This document shows positions 33,236 through 43,796 of a stretch of 64,000 nt of DNA, piece by piece. The notes below the pieces were generated by a model. That model worked only from the letters and a program-made list of their open reading frames with translations, had not been told where the DNA came from and did no database searches. Within the stretch, counting starts at the first letter, position 1; each line of letters opens with the position of its first letter. The stretch is from Micrasema longulum (lineage: Eukaryota > Arthropoda > Insecta > Trichoptera > Brachycentridae): positions 26,668 to 90,667 of the forward strand of contig JAGVSM010004545.1 of assembly GCA_022494885.1 (NCBI GenBank). Reading direction: 5' to 3'. The position numbers and the translations under genes are program-made.

Positions 33236-34255
33236 AAAAGAAAAAACAAATTACGGACAAAGGCATTAAACTTTTCTGCTCCCTAAGCTATACAACTTTT
33301 TAAGCAAGAGCATATTGGGAACAAAATGAAAAACAATATTTTCTAAGCTAGAGTCCATAATTGAATTGCTAAAAAGACTAGACAGGAAGCTGAGGAATAT
33401 GTTTCATTAATAGGAATATAATTTTAGTTTCTTGAAAATCCTTTTTCGTTTTATTGATGTAGATATGTTTTTTAATTTTTTTATTTCTTTTGAATTTTTA
33501 CAAAAATGATGTGAAATTATGTACAATTATGTGTAAAATAAATAATACACTGACACTCCGGAACGAGCCTGTGGGCCAGTGGAATGGCTACATCCAAAAA
33601 TAAAAATAAAAATACATGGAATGTACCGTATATATTGTATAAACATTTTTGTACTATGTATTTATAATAACTTTGTATTTGTATTTTATATTGGATTAAA
33701 TAAATAATAAAAATAAATAAATAAAATTAAATCAAATGAAAATTACAAGAGAAATGTTGATTTTTTCGAACAAATGTCCCGGAATGGTCACATAAATAAT
33801 CGGCACCCCTAGTTCAAGCATCTTGAGGTAATTAATCATCCATATTTCCAAAGCTTGATATATTATAATTAAAGATTTACGGTATGTGTACTTAGTACGA
33901 GGTTCTTTACGTACAAACGAGGAGCGCCTAACGTGAAATATAACCGGAAATGAAAAAACCCTTTAACGTATACGGCACACAAGCTAATGTTGGGGGATTA
34001 CTCCATTACACTTCCCCCTGTTTACCTACAGCCCTTAGGAGGGAATATTAAGTCATTTACCCTCAGACGGCTTTAGTCTTGTTAGCTAAAATCAGTATCG
34101 TGATAAAGAAAAAGGCAAATTATGAAATGGAATTAGCGCAAATGAAGTGACGGGTGGACATGTAAGGATCATCATACAAATATTCTTAACGCTGTAAAAA
34201 TAAGAGTCTTCTTATAAAGGATAAACCATAACGCCATATGTGTATGTTGTGTTCA
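33236..34255. other. Intergenic with a LINE-like 3' tail
   Basis: Around 33545-33620 the sequence CACTCCGGAACGAGCCTG followed by (AAATAAA)n resembles other LINE tails here. A second (AAATAAATAA)n run lies at 33698-33728. A GC-richer block at 33890-34090 has no coding signal. Confidence 0.3.
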
Positions 34256-34257
34256 TT

Positions 34258-34411
34258 TTTGCACAACAATGGGCTGAAAGGGTAAATTACAGCTCGGATC
34301 ACTCAGGTTAAAAAAAATCACATTCAAGTATTGTAATCTCTTCGGGAATGGAAGCCAGAACCCTCCGTATATGACGCAAGCGTCTTAGGAGCATAAAGCG
34401 CCACTGTATTT
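34258..34411 (-). mobile_element. SINE-1 copy, decayed
   Basis: On the minus strand the head reads ...AGACGCTTGCGTCATATACG with a mutated B box (GGTTCTGGCTTCCATTCCC). The body, TTTTTTTAACCTGAGTG, TAATTTACCC and CATTGTTGTGC, matches SINE-1 block by block. Confidence 0.55.
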
Positions 34412-34499
34412 TACAAAAACATCGCTTATTCTACATTTACGAATCTTTTTATGCATGCACTCCGATAATTACATAAACACAATAACATGGACACAAGAG

Positions 34500-35165
34500 T
34501 ATGTGGTTCTTATAAACCCATCTAAAACACAAATTATGTCTACGGGTAGTCAAAGATTGCTTAGTAAGTTAGACGTATCTTCACTTAATCCTCTTAATGT
34601 CAATGATACCAATATTTAATACAGGAAACCCGTTAAAAATCTAGGAGTACTAATGAACGATCATCTATGCTAGCGAGCACAAACTAATGAATTAAGCCAC
34701 AAAACGTTTTTCAGTCTACACTCACTTAGAAGGTTGCAAAAATTCTTACCCATTAATACTAATTGCACTCTTGTACAAGCATCACTACTACCCGTTCTAG
34801 ATTACGCTGATGTTTCCATGACTGATTTAAGCTGTAAGCAACTCGAGCAGCGGAGAGACTATAACTCCCTCTTACTTCTGTGCAATGTACTTCATAGTCC
34901 TAACGCTCATATATACCTGCGTGAAAAATTTCAACGCTTATCAGTTCATGATTTACCCCTTCGTTCTTATTCTCAAAGCACTCTCTTAATACCCATCTAC
35001 AATTTATCTTTCTTCTCTAACTCATATAGTGTCCATGCGGCTCAACTGTGGAATCATCTCCCATCCTCCATCAAAGATGTTACTACAGTATCTCTGTTTA
35101 AATCACGTCTGAAGAAACATCCCCTTCCTCTTCCTTAATATCTCCTCCTTTCTTTTTACCTCTTT
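34500..35165 (+). pseudogene. LINE-C, Jockey-like ORF2 C-terminus with internal deletion
   Basis: Broken 5' part (LINPSKTQIMSTGSQRLLS, then KNLGVLMNDHL). The open frame 34734-35138 then reads RRLQ..LPINTNCTLVQASL LPVLDYADVSMTDLSC. It jumps from EQ directly to RRDYNSLLLLCNVLHSPNAH and ends SVHAAQLWNHLPSSIKDVTT..SRLKKHPLPLP. The sister copy at 63.1 kb has about 37 extra residues at the jump (KLERLQNTCIKYIFGLRK...), so this copy carries an in-frame deletion there. No catalytic box is included. Confidence 0.75.
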
Positions 35166-35855
35166 TTTCTTTTTGAGTAATAGTATTGATTTAAGGTAGT
35201 TTATAAACAAATAAGTTGATTTCTATTTTCATATATCTTAAGCTTTTAAAAAATAGTTCAGATTTTTGTCGTGTCAAATATTTGTTTGATTTGGTCATAT
35301 GACGTTTGTTTTGTTTTCTGCATTCAACATTTTTTTCGCCGATTTTTTTGTTTTTATTCGCTCTACATACCCAAACCTTAGATGAATCCATTTATTTTAT
35401 TTTTGGTTTTTATTTTTTTAAAAACAAGTCTGGAATTTTTTTTTATTATATCCAGAAGAATTTTGTAAATATTTAAAGACACATTTAAAAGCTAAAATTT
35501 ATTATATACCTACGTTACCAGTATTTAAAAGAATAAGACACATTGCAAACATCGATGCATGTACACCACAGTTAGTGCTGGTTATGGAACATCACGCCAT
35601 TATTTCCTTAGCTTGGTTTAGATTGGTCACTTCTTCCAGTCATAGTGCACAATGAGGAAGATTAAGTCATCAGAAATAATATTGTAAAAATATTTTCTTG
35701 GACATTCAATCATTTCAAATCAAAAGAAACAGCAACATTAGGCAAAACAATTTAAATATTTAAAATGACTGAAAAAATTGTGTTTAGATACTAGTAGTTT
35801 GTACCGTGTCGCAGTCGTCTACTTACACGGGATCACCCAAAAAAGATGATATATA
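35166..35855. other. Intergenic, no gene seen
   Basis: A/T-rich. A slightly richer patch at 35560-35660 has no coding signal. Confidence 0.35.
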
Positions 35856-35859
35856 TTGA

Positions 35860-36216
35860 TAACAAATTACAATAAAGATTGAGAACATTTTAGAGAAGGA
35901 AATATGGAAGTCTAGGCATTTATAGGGCTTATGACGTGTAATTGACTGGTTTAAGTGGCCATTTTACATACTGTGTAACATTCACTATTTTGCCTATGTT
36001 TCAATATCCACATTTCTTCCATCTGTTGGTTAAAGTGAAATTAAAGAGCTGAGACCTTTATTTTTGTGAAAATATACATCTGATCAAATTATTTCACTTA
36101 CTAGGCTACGCCTGAAAACGATTTTCCAATTTGTTAATCTTAATGACTCCATAATGGGTGAAATCCAGTTTTTTGTCTACAAACGTTAGGACACTCAAAA
36201 TATTGTACATATTGAT
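35860..36216 (+). repeat. REP-X copy with inverted head at its right end
   Basis: The central part reads GTCTAGGCATTTATAGGGCT, GGTTTAAGTGGCCATTTTAC and TGTAACATTCACTATTTTGC, through to TAGGCTACGCCTGAAAA. From about 36145 the sequence is the reverse complement of the family head (TTTTTTGTCTACAAACGTTA ... CTCAAAATATTGT), so one end is foldback-like. Confidence 0.65.
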
Positions 36217-36540
36217 AAGTTTTATTATTTCGATATAACGTATCTAGTAATGATTATAACTAGAAAATATGTATATGTGATTGCGTATTTGTGTTTGAAT
36301 ATGAGCTGTATTTTGTGCCCGTATCAGTTTTTTGACTAATTAATGACACGAGTTACCCATTACGCGTAACTTTATCTGGTTGATGGTTTAGTTATGAAGC
36401 GAAATTATGCGAAACATGACGCATGTACAAAGCATAATAAACACAGTATTTTGCCACTAATTGCTTCACTGATATTGATGGACACATAACTCTCCATTAT
36501 CCGGTTTGGACATAGTAACTTTTTTCAACATCATAAGAAA
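36217..36540. other. Intergenic, no gene seen
   Basis: A/T-rich. Short imperfect palindromes only. Confidence 0.3.
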
Positions 36541-36544
36541 AAAA

Positions 36545-36802
36545 GCAAGGCAACATTCTCTTTCCAAATCTAACGGTTCATACGGCAGTGCATTGGTACA
36601 CCAATTGCTGCGATCATTTTTCTTAAATAAAATTAAGATGATCAGTCTTACGATTCAGGTACCAGTCCAGGAACTATGCAATATTCCATTGTGAAAACAA
36701 TCTTGTATATAAATATTTCATATTAATCATGTCGGGAATCAAACCCGAGATCTCTTGCATGGTTGGCAAACGCTCTGACCATTACACCACAAAGCCGATT
36801 GA
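36545..36802 (-). mobile_element. SINE-3, near complete
   Basis: On the minus strand: tRNA-like head GGCTTTGTGGTGTAATGGTC, GTTTGCCAACCATGCAAGAG and a B-box-like GGTTTGATTCCCGAC. The body contains CAATGGAATATTGCATAGTT, the CTGAATCGTAAGACTGATCA block and the GGTGTACCAATGCA block. The head resembles tRNA-Gly (GCC..CC loop). It ends about 100 nt before the Tc1/mariner relic. Confidence 0.7.
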
Positions 36803-36902
36803 CAGTTTATATTGAACCCATAAATAAATCCTGGTCTACAAATATGTAATCTAATAAGTCTGCTGCGCTTTATTTTATCGTAATTTTGTAAATACCTTAT
36901 TA

Positions 36903-37753
36903 CAGGGGTAGGCGTTGGAAGTGTTACCAACTTCACGCTGCTGTAGCAACCAAACGACTAATGACAGCGCGTTCATGTTTTGACACGTGTCAGATAGTTG
37001 TATTGTTCATAATTTTACAGAAGCATATTGTTTTACGTCACAGATAAAAAAGTTATTTAAATAGAATTCAAACTCAACAGTGTTATTGCTCTATGTTTGG
37101 CTGAAAAACCGCAACCAGCCATTTTTAATGAGCTACGACATTTACATGTGAACAAAATGTTTATGTACCGGACCATTTCACGTTACAATGATACTGGTAG
37201 CATAAAAAATGCTATGGAGGTGGACATCCAAACACTGCAACATCGACAGAAATGTTTGAAAGGTGAAGGCCAGCGTAATCCACGAAAAAGCGTGAAAGAT
37301 TTAACGCCTGCTCAAAAGGCAGTTCGCCTAGCAAGAGCAAAGGTGTTAAAACACTTGCACGTTGGTGGTGAGCTAGAAAATTTGGTCTTTTCTCATGAAA
37401 TTTTATTTAAGGTTCAGCAATATGTAAACAAACAAAACGATCATGTATGGTTATAGTGCAAATTAAGAAACAATTTATACCAGCGAATTGCCCTGCGAAA
37501 GCAAGCGCCTGGTTTGGGCCGCGGTAATTGCCACAGGACGCTTACCATTCGTTTTCATTGAACAGGACGTGAAGATAAATCAGCAAATCTACCGTGAAAA
37601 GATTCTAACGTCTGAAATTAAAAAAAAACCTTTTAAAAAATCATAACTCGATAACTACACAAAATCGTGGATCAAACATGGGAGTAATTTGGATCCTTTT
37701 AAATATAAGTCACCTATATTTTATCTTTGGACATCACTTTTCCGGCCACCCTG
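36903..37753 (+). mobile_element. Internally deleted Tc1/mariner element
   Basis: Flanked by TA on both sides (36901-36902, 37754-37755). Terminal inverted repeats: CAGGGGTAGGCGTTGGAAGT at the left; the right end in reverse complement begins CAGGGTGGCCGGAAAAGTGA, so they are imperfect over about 22 bp. Length is 851 bp, against about 1.3 kb for complete relatives. The transposase remnant at 37097-37650 has lost much of the middle and is broken by a frame change. Family knowledge: cut-and-paste transposons with a DD(E/D) catalytic triad. Confidence 0.75.
37097..37650 (+). pseudogene. Tc1/mariner transposase remnant
   Basis: The frame (37097-37456) starts with the DNA-binding helix region EKPQPAIFNELRHLHVNKMF and YRTISRYNDTGSI. 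It skips the linker (deletion near residues 40-60) and resumes LTPAQKAVRLARAKVLKHLH, then ENLVFSHEILF. The expected catalytic motif V(F)SDE reads FSHE: the first Asp of the triad is His. Another frame continues with RLPFVFIEQDVKINQQIYRE at about 37535-37600. It cannot be active. Confidence 0.75.
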
Positions 37754-37755
37754 TA

Positions 37756-38094
37756 CATTAGAATGTCATTTTTATCTACTACGGATATGTAAGCTTTTTT
37801 ATCAAGACCAGGGTACGTATTCTGATGGGAAGTTAAAATTTATCTTCAATTTTATCTACAAAGTAAAATAAATTTTTCTGTATGAAAAATATATTATGTT
37901 TACAATTGTTTTTTCTTAACATGTTCAATTACTGGTTACTGATGAAGATACTTTGAATTTTAATGCAAATATACACATTTTTGTACATAAATATATTTTT
38001 ATATTTTTTTTATAAATAAATTTCATAAAAAGTCCACGTTTTTGTGAAATTCTAAACATATCTACTTTTACACATCTAGTAAATGCTATCACTG
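37756..38094. other. Intergenic, no gene seen
   Basis: A/T-rich with no recognised feature. Confidence 0.3.
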
Positions 38095-38165
38095 TAACTC
38101 CCCAAAAAAAGAGGCTAACTATATTGTCCTTGGAGAGTGACTTACACTGTTCTAGTTGTTTTTTA
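38095..38165. repeat. LINE-tail-like hairpin segment
   Basis: CTCCCCAAAAAAAGAGGCTA, followed by CTTGGAGAGTGACTTACACTG, corresponds to 6713-6765. It is probably the 3' terminal structure of the same LINE family. Confidence 0.35.
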
Positions 38166-39314
38166 TAGGAGTTTATATAATTTTAAATACGAGTACATGA
38201 AAAAGAAAAATTAAAACATAGGATATATAAAGAAAAAACATAAAACAATAATACGTATTTACTAATTAAAATTTAATGTTGTTTTTAAACGTGTACAAAA
38301 AATTTCTTTAGATTCACTTATTTATTAATATATTATTTTTAATAGTTTTTAGCTCATTGGGAAGATTATTATAATTTTTACACCTTTGAAGACAAAGCTA
38401 TTTTGATATTGATATAAGTTTATACCGTCTCAGTATATACTGAGTATATATACAGCAGGGGCGAACCGTGTATAGAAGCGATTATGCGCAGCTTACCATT
38501 ATATTTGACTAACCATAATAATGTTTTACTGTAATTTTATTTACAGAAGAACAAATAAATAATTACTTTTTATTTTAAATCATCTCCACTGTTTGTATAT
38601 TTATCCTGATATACATATTAATATTAATGAAGCGCGCCCAGCGCCTGTGGTGAGCCAAGAAACTAGCCGATTATTCCAGCTTATTTTTTTCATACAAATA
38701 CGTTTACTATATTTTGAATGTCTTAACCCCAGTGCGGATTTTTTCTCCTTGATTGAACTTGCAGATTACACAAATTATTTGAAGATTCTTGATTTGGAAA
38801 ACAGTATTTCAAAGTTTTTTTCTTAAGGGCTATTTTTCATTGAGATAGTACTTTTGACAAAGGACCATAATTACTTTCATGCGTCATATTGCAGGACATA
38901 TGCGCTCGACGCGGCCGTTTTTAGTACTATTAATTTCAAGTACAATTCGGCCAGTTTTTTAATGAGTAATGGATAAAATATCTAAATAAGTTTGTTGTTT
39001 GTTTGTTCAGTTTCTTGTATTTATGTTTCTTCATGTAACTGTTGTAATTGGCTTAGGCCGTATATATATAATAAATAATAAAATAATATAATGTATCCCG
39101 AAGTTACGTCGTTTGAGTTGATTTCATGGATAAGAGTTGTTGTGCACACAGAACGACAGAAAAATATCATTTTATAGAATATATTACTTACATTATATTA
39201 TATTATGCACCTTCTATGTAGGTATATATATGCTATTTTTTTATAGCTTACCTGTAAATAAAATCACCATTCGCCACTGATATACAGTATATATCGGTAT
39301 ATACCGATGAAGAA
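38166..39314. other. Intergenic, no gene seen
   Basis: Contains palindromic TA-rich patches at 38430-38460 and 39283-39310 (TATATCGGTATATACCGATG). No gene seen; the open frame at 38593-38826 has no recognisable content. Confidence 0.35.
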
Positions 39315-39315
39315 T

Positions 39316-39510
39316 TGGGTTGTGGTCCTGTGGCTAGTGTCTCGGACTCACGGACCAAAGTTCCGAGGTTCGAATCCCACTTTACCCCAGCTTGATTCCA
39401 TTTTCTAATAGTGTGTTATTTACAACTCGTTGAAAACGGCCATCAAAATGAAATATTTGGGTAGATCATAAGAACGCAAATACTTATTTTTCTTTAGAAA
39501 AAAAAAGGTA
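39316..39510 (+). mobile_element. SINE-2, complete
   Basis: The head GTCCTGTGGCTAGTGTCTCG, B box GAGGTTCGAATCCCAC, body CTAATAGTGTGTTATTTACA, AAATATTTGGGTAGATCATA and AAGAACGCAAATAC, and a terminal A run are all present. Confidence 0.8.
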
Positions 39511-39544
39511 GCCGTTCATAATCGCAGACCTGTATTACACTTAG

Positions 39545-40000
39545 ATAGTAATACGGGGTTCAAACTGTAAGTAGGGTCGCAGTGAGTCACATCTTGGTGG
39601 AGGGTGTGATTCTATAAAATGCTGCGAACGCCCAGTTGCATTCCACCGGCAACACCACTGACTAGTCCAACTTGTTAGCGTCCACGTCGCGAACCCCGGG
39701 CAATGAGATCACACTCATAACGGTGTGATCACAGCAGATAACGAGAGGATGAGAGGCGAGTTTCTGGCGCCTCCAAACCAGAACCAACCAGCTAAGGGAA
39801 GGTAACCTCGACAGAAAAATCCACCAGAGAAAGCAACGGGAAACCAGTCTGGTCATCTTTTCCCAGGAATCACTATGGCGAGTAAATCCAATAAGCATTT
39901 GTCCTGGCTGTGGAATACAAGAGTAGCGCAGGACCGAGATGCTTTTGCTATAGTGATCGCCAACACAGGGGGGACCTGACAAGGCACCTCAAGAAGAAGT
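39545..40000 (+). mobile_element. REP-D copy, best preserved
   Basis: Same layout as 32.77 kb: GTAGGGTCGCAGTGAGTCAC, GAACGCCCAGTTGCATTCCA, ATAACGGTGTGATCACAGCA, GGAATCACTATGGCGAGT, then CAAGGCACCTCAAGAAGAAG. The antisense frame 39662-39982 is open for 106 codons but is not conserved as a protein in the other copies, so I treat it as a by-product of GC-richer sequence. Identity to the 32.8 kb copy is high by eye. Confidence 0.75.
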
Positions 40001-40078
40001 AATATAAAATGTTCAATTTTTGAATTTGGAAATTGAAATATTTTACGGACACTGGCAACACTAAATCCCAGGTCTATT

Positions 40079-40279
40079 ATGCACCTACCCAACAAGGTAT
40101 CAAGCGCGGCGAAACGAAAACGCAAATTAGACTTTCTCCAATCAGCACTGGTATCGGTCAACCAACACGACACGGCAAACGACATTCATCCTAAACGTAA
40201 ATTCGGTTTGCGTTCATTTTGCACGGCTAGATGTCATTCAGTATTATCTACATCTCTCTTTTATTATTGTCAAAGTTAA
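40079..40279 (+). other. Unassigned GC-richer open frame
   Basis: ATG-started frame of 66 codons: MHLPNKVSSAAKRKRKLDFL, then a polar stretch and HPKRKFGLRSFCTARC. The KRKRK run could be a nuclear localisation signal. The stretch is less A/T-rich than its flanks and sits outside REP-D. It could be a first exon or chance. Confidence 0.2.
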
Positions 40280-40628
40280 TTACGTTATATTAGCTAATAA
40301 AACTTCACAAAATAATACGTAAATGAATCTTTTATTTTATGGACGCATTGTAACAAAGCTTCTGTTAGTCCAATTTGATATAATCATTCTTTATACGATA
40401 ATACCTCACTTCATTTTGAATAAAATTATGGCGCTTCAGTATTTCCGTCGGTTTGTGGAATGATATGCATTGAACTGTGATATTATCGATTGATTTATTT
40501 ATGATTTATAACCTTAATTTACAAGATTTAAAAAACTCACATTAAGATGATTAAATACATCACACTTAATATCAGCCATTATCAACAAAATAATGATAAT
40601 AGATTAATAGATAACCATTGATAGGTAA
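40280..40628. other. Intergenic, no gene seen
   Basis: A/T-rich. No recognised feature. Confidence 0.3.
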
Positions 40629-40630
40629 TT

Positions 40631-40814
40631 GGCAGCCTCCGTGGTGTAGTGGTCAAGACGACTGACTCACACACGAAAGGTTCCGGGTTCGATTCCCGGT
40701 GAGAACTCAAAAATTAAAATGTGATTTTCTCAAGCCTGGGTGTTATGTGATGTAATTCACCACTGTAATTAGGCCTCCTGACCTGTTGTGGTGCAAAAAT
40801 AAAAAAATAAATAG
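40631..40814 (+). mobile_element. SINE-1, best full-length copy
   Basis: Head GTGGTGTAGTGGTCAAGACG (A box), ACTGACTCACACACGAAAGG (tRNA-Val-like anticodon arm) and GGTTCGATTCCCGG (perfect B box). The body is TTCTCAAGCCTGGGTG, TGTAATTCACCACTGTAATT and CTCCTGACCTGTTGTGGTGC, followed by an A-rich tail with AAATAAATAG. Length about 180 bp. Intact polymerase III boxes suggest it could still be transcribed. Confidence 0.85.
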
Positions 40815-41196
40815 ACGATCTAAAAAAACTTAAATATTAACATAACCAATTAATTCTGTAAAAGCTTTTGTATATTAGAATTTTTTGTGACATTTCAGCT
40901 ATCTGTTTCTTTCAATGCTCCTTTTAACCCTTATATAATTAATAAATACAACATTTCAAATTTCAACCTTAACAAACATGTTCAGAAAATAAAACTATTC
41001 GTTTTTTATGTGTACTTTTGAAATATTTAAAAAAATATTTATATTTCCCACTTACGTTTTTCCATTACTGTTCAAAGTTAAAAATGTATTTGAATTTCAC
41101 TTACTTTGTTGGAGTATATACAATAAAAGTTTAAATTGAATTATCTCTCGTTTTACATTTTTTATCTCAATCTATTTTAAGAAAATCGGACGGAAG
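40815..41196. other. Intergenic, no gene seen
   Basis: A/T-rich sequence. No recognised feature. Confidence 0.3.
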
Positions 41197-41330
41197 ATCC
41201 CAAGCTTTAAAAACCGTTGTATTTATTTAAATTAAGAAAAATTAAAAACTTAAATCTCTTAAAGTCATCCCAAGCTTTAAGTTGTATTTATTTAAATTAA
41301 GAAAAATTAAAAACTTAAATCTCTAGTCAT
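41197..41330. repeat. Local tandem duplication (70 + 64 bp)
   Basis: Two adjacent units start ATCCCAAGCTTTAA and share GTTGTATTTATTTAAATTAA and the stretch to AAATCTCT. The second unit lacks 4 bp after the start (AAACC) and 2 bp near the end. Near identity implies a recent event. Confidence 0.75.
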
Positions 41331-41394
41331 TTAAGTAAAACATTTAAAATTTTAAGTTATTCTTAAATTTCATTTTTTACGTAAAAATTGTATC

Positions 41395-41892
41395 CAAATG
41401 TTTGTAGACGGGCTGAAGTTAATAAAATCTAAGTATGTTGAAACAAATAGGGAAAACATTTTTGAAATTGTATTACAGAAGTCTAGGCACAGGGCTTATG
41501 ACCTGTCATTGGCTGGTTCAAGTGGTCATTTTACACACTGTTACATTTACCAGTATTCGTTTGTTGAAATATTCACATTTCTCCAACTCTTCCATCTCAA
41601 AATGCTTTCTCTCTTTGTTGCAATAGGTTTAGATCTGAATAATTCTTTAGAGTGAAATTTAGCCCGTCTACAGACTTTCCGACGTAATAAAAAAATTGTT
41701 GATAAAATTACTTATAAAGTGAAGTATATAAATTGAAAAGTTTTTTCAGGCGTTGCCTAATTGGTAAAATAATTCAGCCGGTTGAATCTTGTCCTCATCA
41801 ATAAAGGTTTAGGCGCTTTTACTTCACAAAAATCAGACGTAAGAGTTGAGGAAATTACTGTTTAAACATAGGCAGATTTTCAACTGTTACGT
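41395..41892. repeat. REP-X copies, one foldback and one minus-strand end
   Basis: 41395-41690 starts with head sequence (GTTTGTAGACGGGCTGAAGT), contains AAGTCTAGGCACAGGGCTTA and TGGCTGGTTCAAGTGGTCAT, and ends with the inverted head (TTTAGCCCGTCTACAGACTT). 41735-41880 is a second, minus-oriented piece (TTCAGGCGTTGCCTAATTGG through TTTAAACATAGGCAG) that is cut off by the SINE-3 tail. Confidence 0.6.
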
Positions 41893-42148
41893 CTTCTTCG
41901 TCGTTCCGTTTCCGGACCTAATGGTTGATAAGACACTGGATGGATACACCAATTGCAGGGTATCTTGATAATTGTGTTTCATAAGGGTGAGATGATCAGT
42001 CTAACGCTTCAGGTGCCAGCCTAGGGACTATGAACTGTGAAAACACCCTTTTAAATAATTATTGCACGTTAGCCATGTCGGGAATTGAACCTGAGACCTC
42101 GTGCATGGTAGGCAACCGCGCTGACCACTTAACCACGAGGCCGACATT
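41893..42148 (-). mobile_element. SINE-3, complete
   Basis: On the minus strand: head GTCGGCCTCGTGGTTAAGTG, CGCGGTTGCCTACCATGCAC and B-box-like GGTTCAATTCCCGAC, then the body GGGTGTTTTCACAGTTCATA and GCACCTGAAGCGTTAGACTG. It ends in GACGAAGAAGACG near 41893. It cuts into REP-X, so it is the younger insertion. Confidence 0.75.
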
Positions 42149-42389
42149 TAATGATACCTAGTGTGTAAAGTGTCCACTCAAAATATCCAATGTCTTTGTA
42201 AATACAACTTCTAGATTGTTCTCAAAAATATTATCCTTCTGTGTTGCAACAGATTTTGTTAAAAAATGTGTTTTGATTCATAGTAATGTTCATTTAAAGA
42301 CTATTTTATTAAAAGGAAAATTATGAATGTTGTACACTAGCATGTGGTATAATTGAATATTACAGTTAAGCAAACGTGTTTTTTTTTAT

Positions 42390-42655
42390 CAACCTGTTTC
42401 CCAGTAGGTGTAGGTAGCGAGGATAAAACGCCACACGGTCTTTACAAACAGACTTCGCGTCCTCTACATTAATACTTTTTATCATGCAAGCATGTTGATT
42501 ATTCCGGCTCTTTACATGCCTATGTATAAATTTTGATGGATTCAATCATGTCATATCTTTTCCGGTTTTCCTTGTTTTCTACATTCATTAAAATTTATTT
42601 TTTAGCCGTTCTATATCAGTTCATTTACTCCACATGCCTGAACCATACCCTACCT
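42390..42655 (-). repeat. LINE-A 3' end fragment, decayed
   Basis: On the minus strand it follows the LINE-A end: ...GTATGGTTCAGGCATGTGG (the FGHVERM segment eroded) down to CTACCTACACCTACTGGGAA. Plus-strand AAAACGCCACACGGTCTTTA matches AGAACGCCACATTACTCTAT at 48.38 kb. No frame survives. Confidence 0.5.
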
Positions 42656-43238
42656 AGTTTATTTTTCATTTGTTAGTTCTACACACGCACTCACACATTT
42701 AAGCATGTATCATAACAATTAAAATGCATGATTTTGATTTTGAAACATCACTCGTCAGTTTTCCTTCCTCTTTTCTAACTTTTTAAAAGACTGTCCAAAA
42801 AAATACCTTTGGGGACGGTTATTATTATTTAACATGGTATTACATTAAGCAAAATACGAGATATTTTCAAAATAAAGATACAGTCTAACTGGAATTATCC
42901 GGATTAATGAGTGTCAGTCGCTTTCGAGATACACAGAAATCTGGATAATCTGATTAAATATCAAATTAAGGCAACGCAATATTTACCTTTTGATCAATTT
43001 TTTATCGCTATTAAAATAAAAAAGCGAATTGAAATCACTTTAAAAACTTACTAAAACATGTCTAGAAATGTTTGTTTGACAAAGAAACACGTTTACAGGC
43101 ATTTTTTGTAAAATATCTGCTTTATTTTTCGATTCCTGATATCGATTCGGGCATTTGGCAATCCGGAAGACTGAAATTAAGATAAACGGAATTCTACTTG
43201 ATTAAAAAAATTAAAAAGCAATTTAATAATATATACTA
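42656..43238. other. Intergenic, no gene seen
   Basis: A/T-rich sequence. No recognised feature. Confidence 0.3.
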
Positions 43239-43239
43239 T

Positions 43240-43345
43240 ACATCCCGACCTACCACGGAATTTTCGGGATATAAAAAAATTATAATTGTGCCATTGTAAA
43301 ATTGTGTATTGTGTTTATTAAAAAAATTAATAAAATATAACAACT
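43240..43345 (+). repeat. LINE 3' UTR terminal segment
   Basis: ATCCCGACCTACCACGGAAT, TTCGGGATA and TAATTGTGCCATTG correspond to 3645-3755, including the CCCGA..TCGGG pairing, and end in (AATAAAAT)n. Confidence 0.5.
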
Positions 43346-43549
43346 ATCAGTAATTTATTTTCTGTGGTTCCTTCGTTACTAAAACATATTCGAAGAAAAT
43401 GCTGAAACAGCCAAAACATAGCACCCGTTTCTTACATATAATTAAAATAACGTTTTAATTTTTTGCTTTGAAGTCAATTTAAAATAGTACAATTTTTTTA
43501 GGTTAATTTTAAATACTATCATTTTTAAAGTAAACTCAATATAATATTA

Positions 43550-43796
43550 ATGATCACATAACTTGTATTTACATATAAGTTATTAATTTTAAAAATACTT
43601 GGTACACTTCCACTTATTTATTTTGACCAATTAGCGCTTTCACCCTCTAATGTGCATCTTCAGACTGGTGAATATTATACAGTGTAATGATAATTTATAT
43701 AAAACTAAATATTATCTTAAGTGTAGGTCCATAAGTTGAAAAATGTAAAATACGCAATATTTCAATGGAACAGAGTGAGACCTAGTAGAGACTGAG
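43550..43796 (-). mobile_element. Penelope-like end PLE-a, minus unit
   Basis: On the minus strand it has the unit CTCTGTTCCATTG, ACCTACACTTAAGATAATAT, then the hammerhead-like motif (43626-43669: ACCAGT, CTGAAGA, degraded stem II, GAAA, AGCGCT palindrome, A, ATTGGT) and TCAAAATAAATAAGTGGAAG. It is followed head to head by a plus unit, forming a long inverted repeat. Confidence 0.6.
43626..43669 (-). ncRNA. Hammerhead-ribozyme-like motif (PLE-a)
   Basis: Stem I ACCAGT/ATTGGT (6 bp, one G-U), CTGAAGA box, GAAA box, palindrome AGCGCT for stem III, A at the cleavage position. Stem II is weakened (GCAC against GGGT). Activity is uncertain. Confidence 0.45.

Noticed and set aside
36739..36936. 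65-codon minus-strand frame across SINE-3 and the Tc1/mariner end
   Set aside because: It spans two unrelated repeats, so it is fortuitous.
39662..39982. 106-codon antisense open frame in REP-D
   Set aside because: The frame is not maintained in the homologous copies at 32.8 and 13.9 kb, and the strand is opposite to the (GAA)n-tailed orientation.
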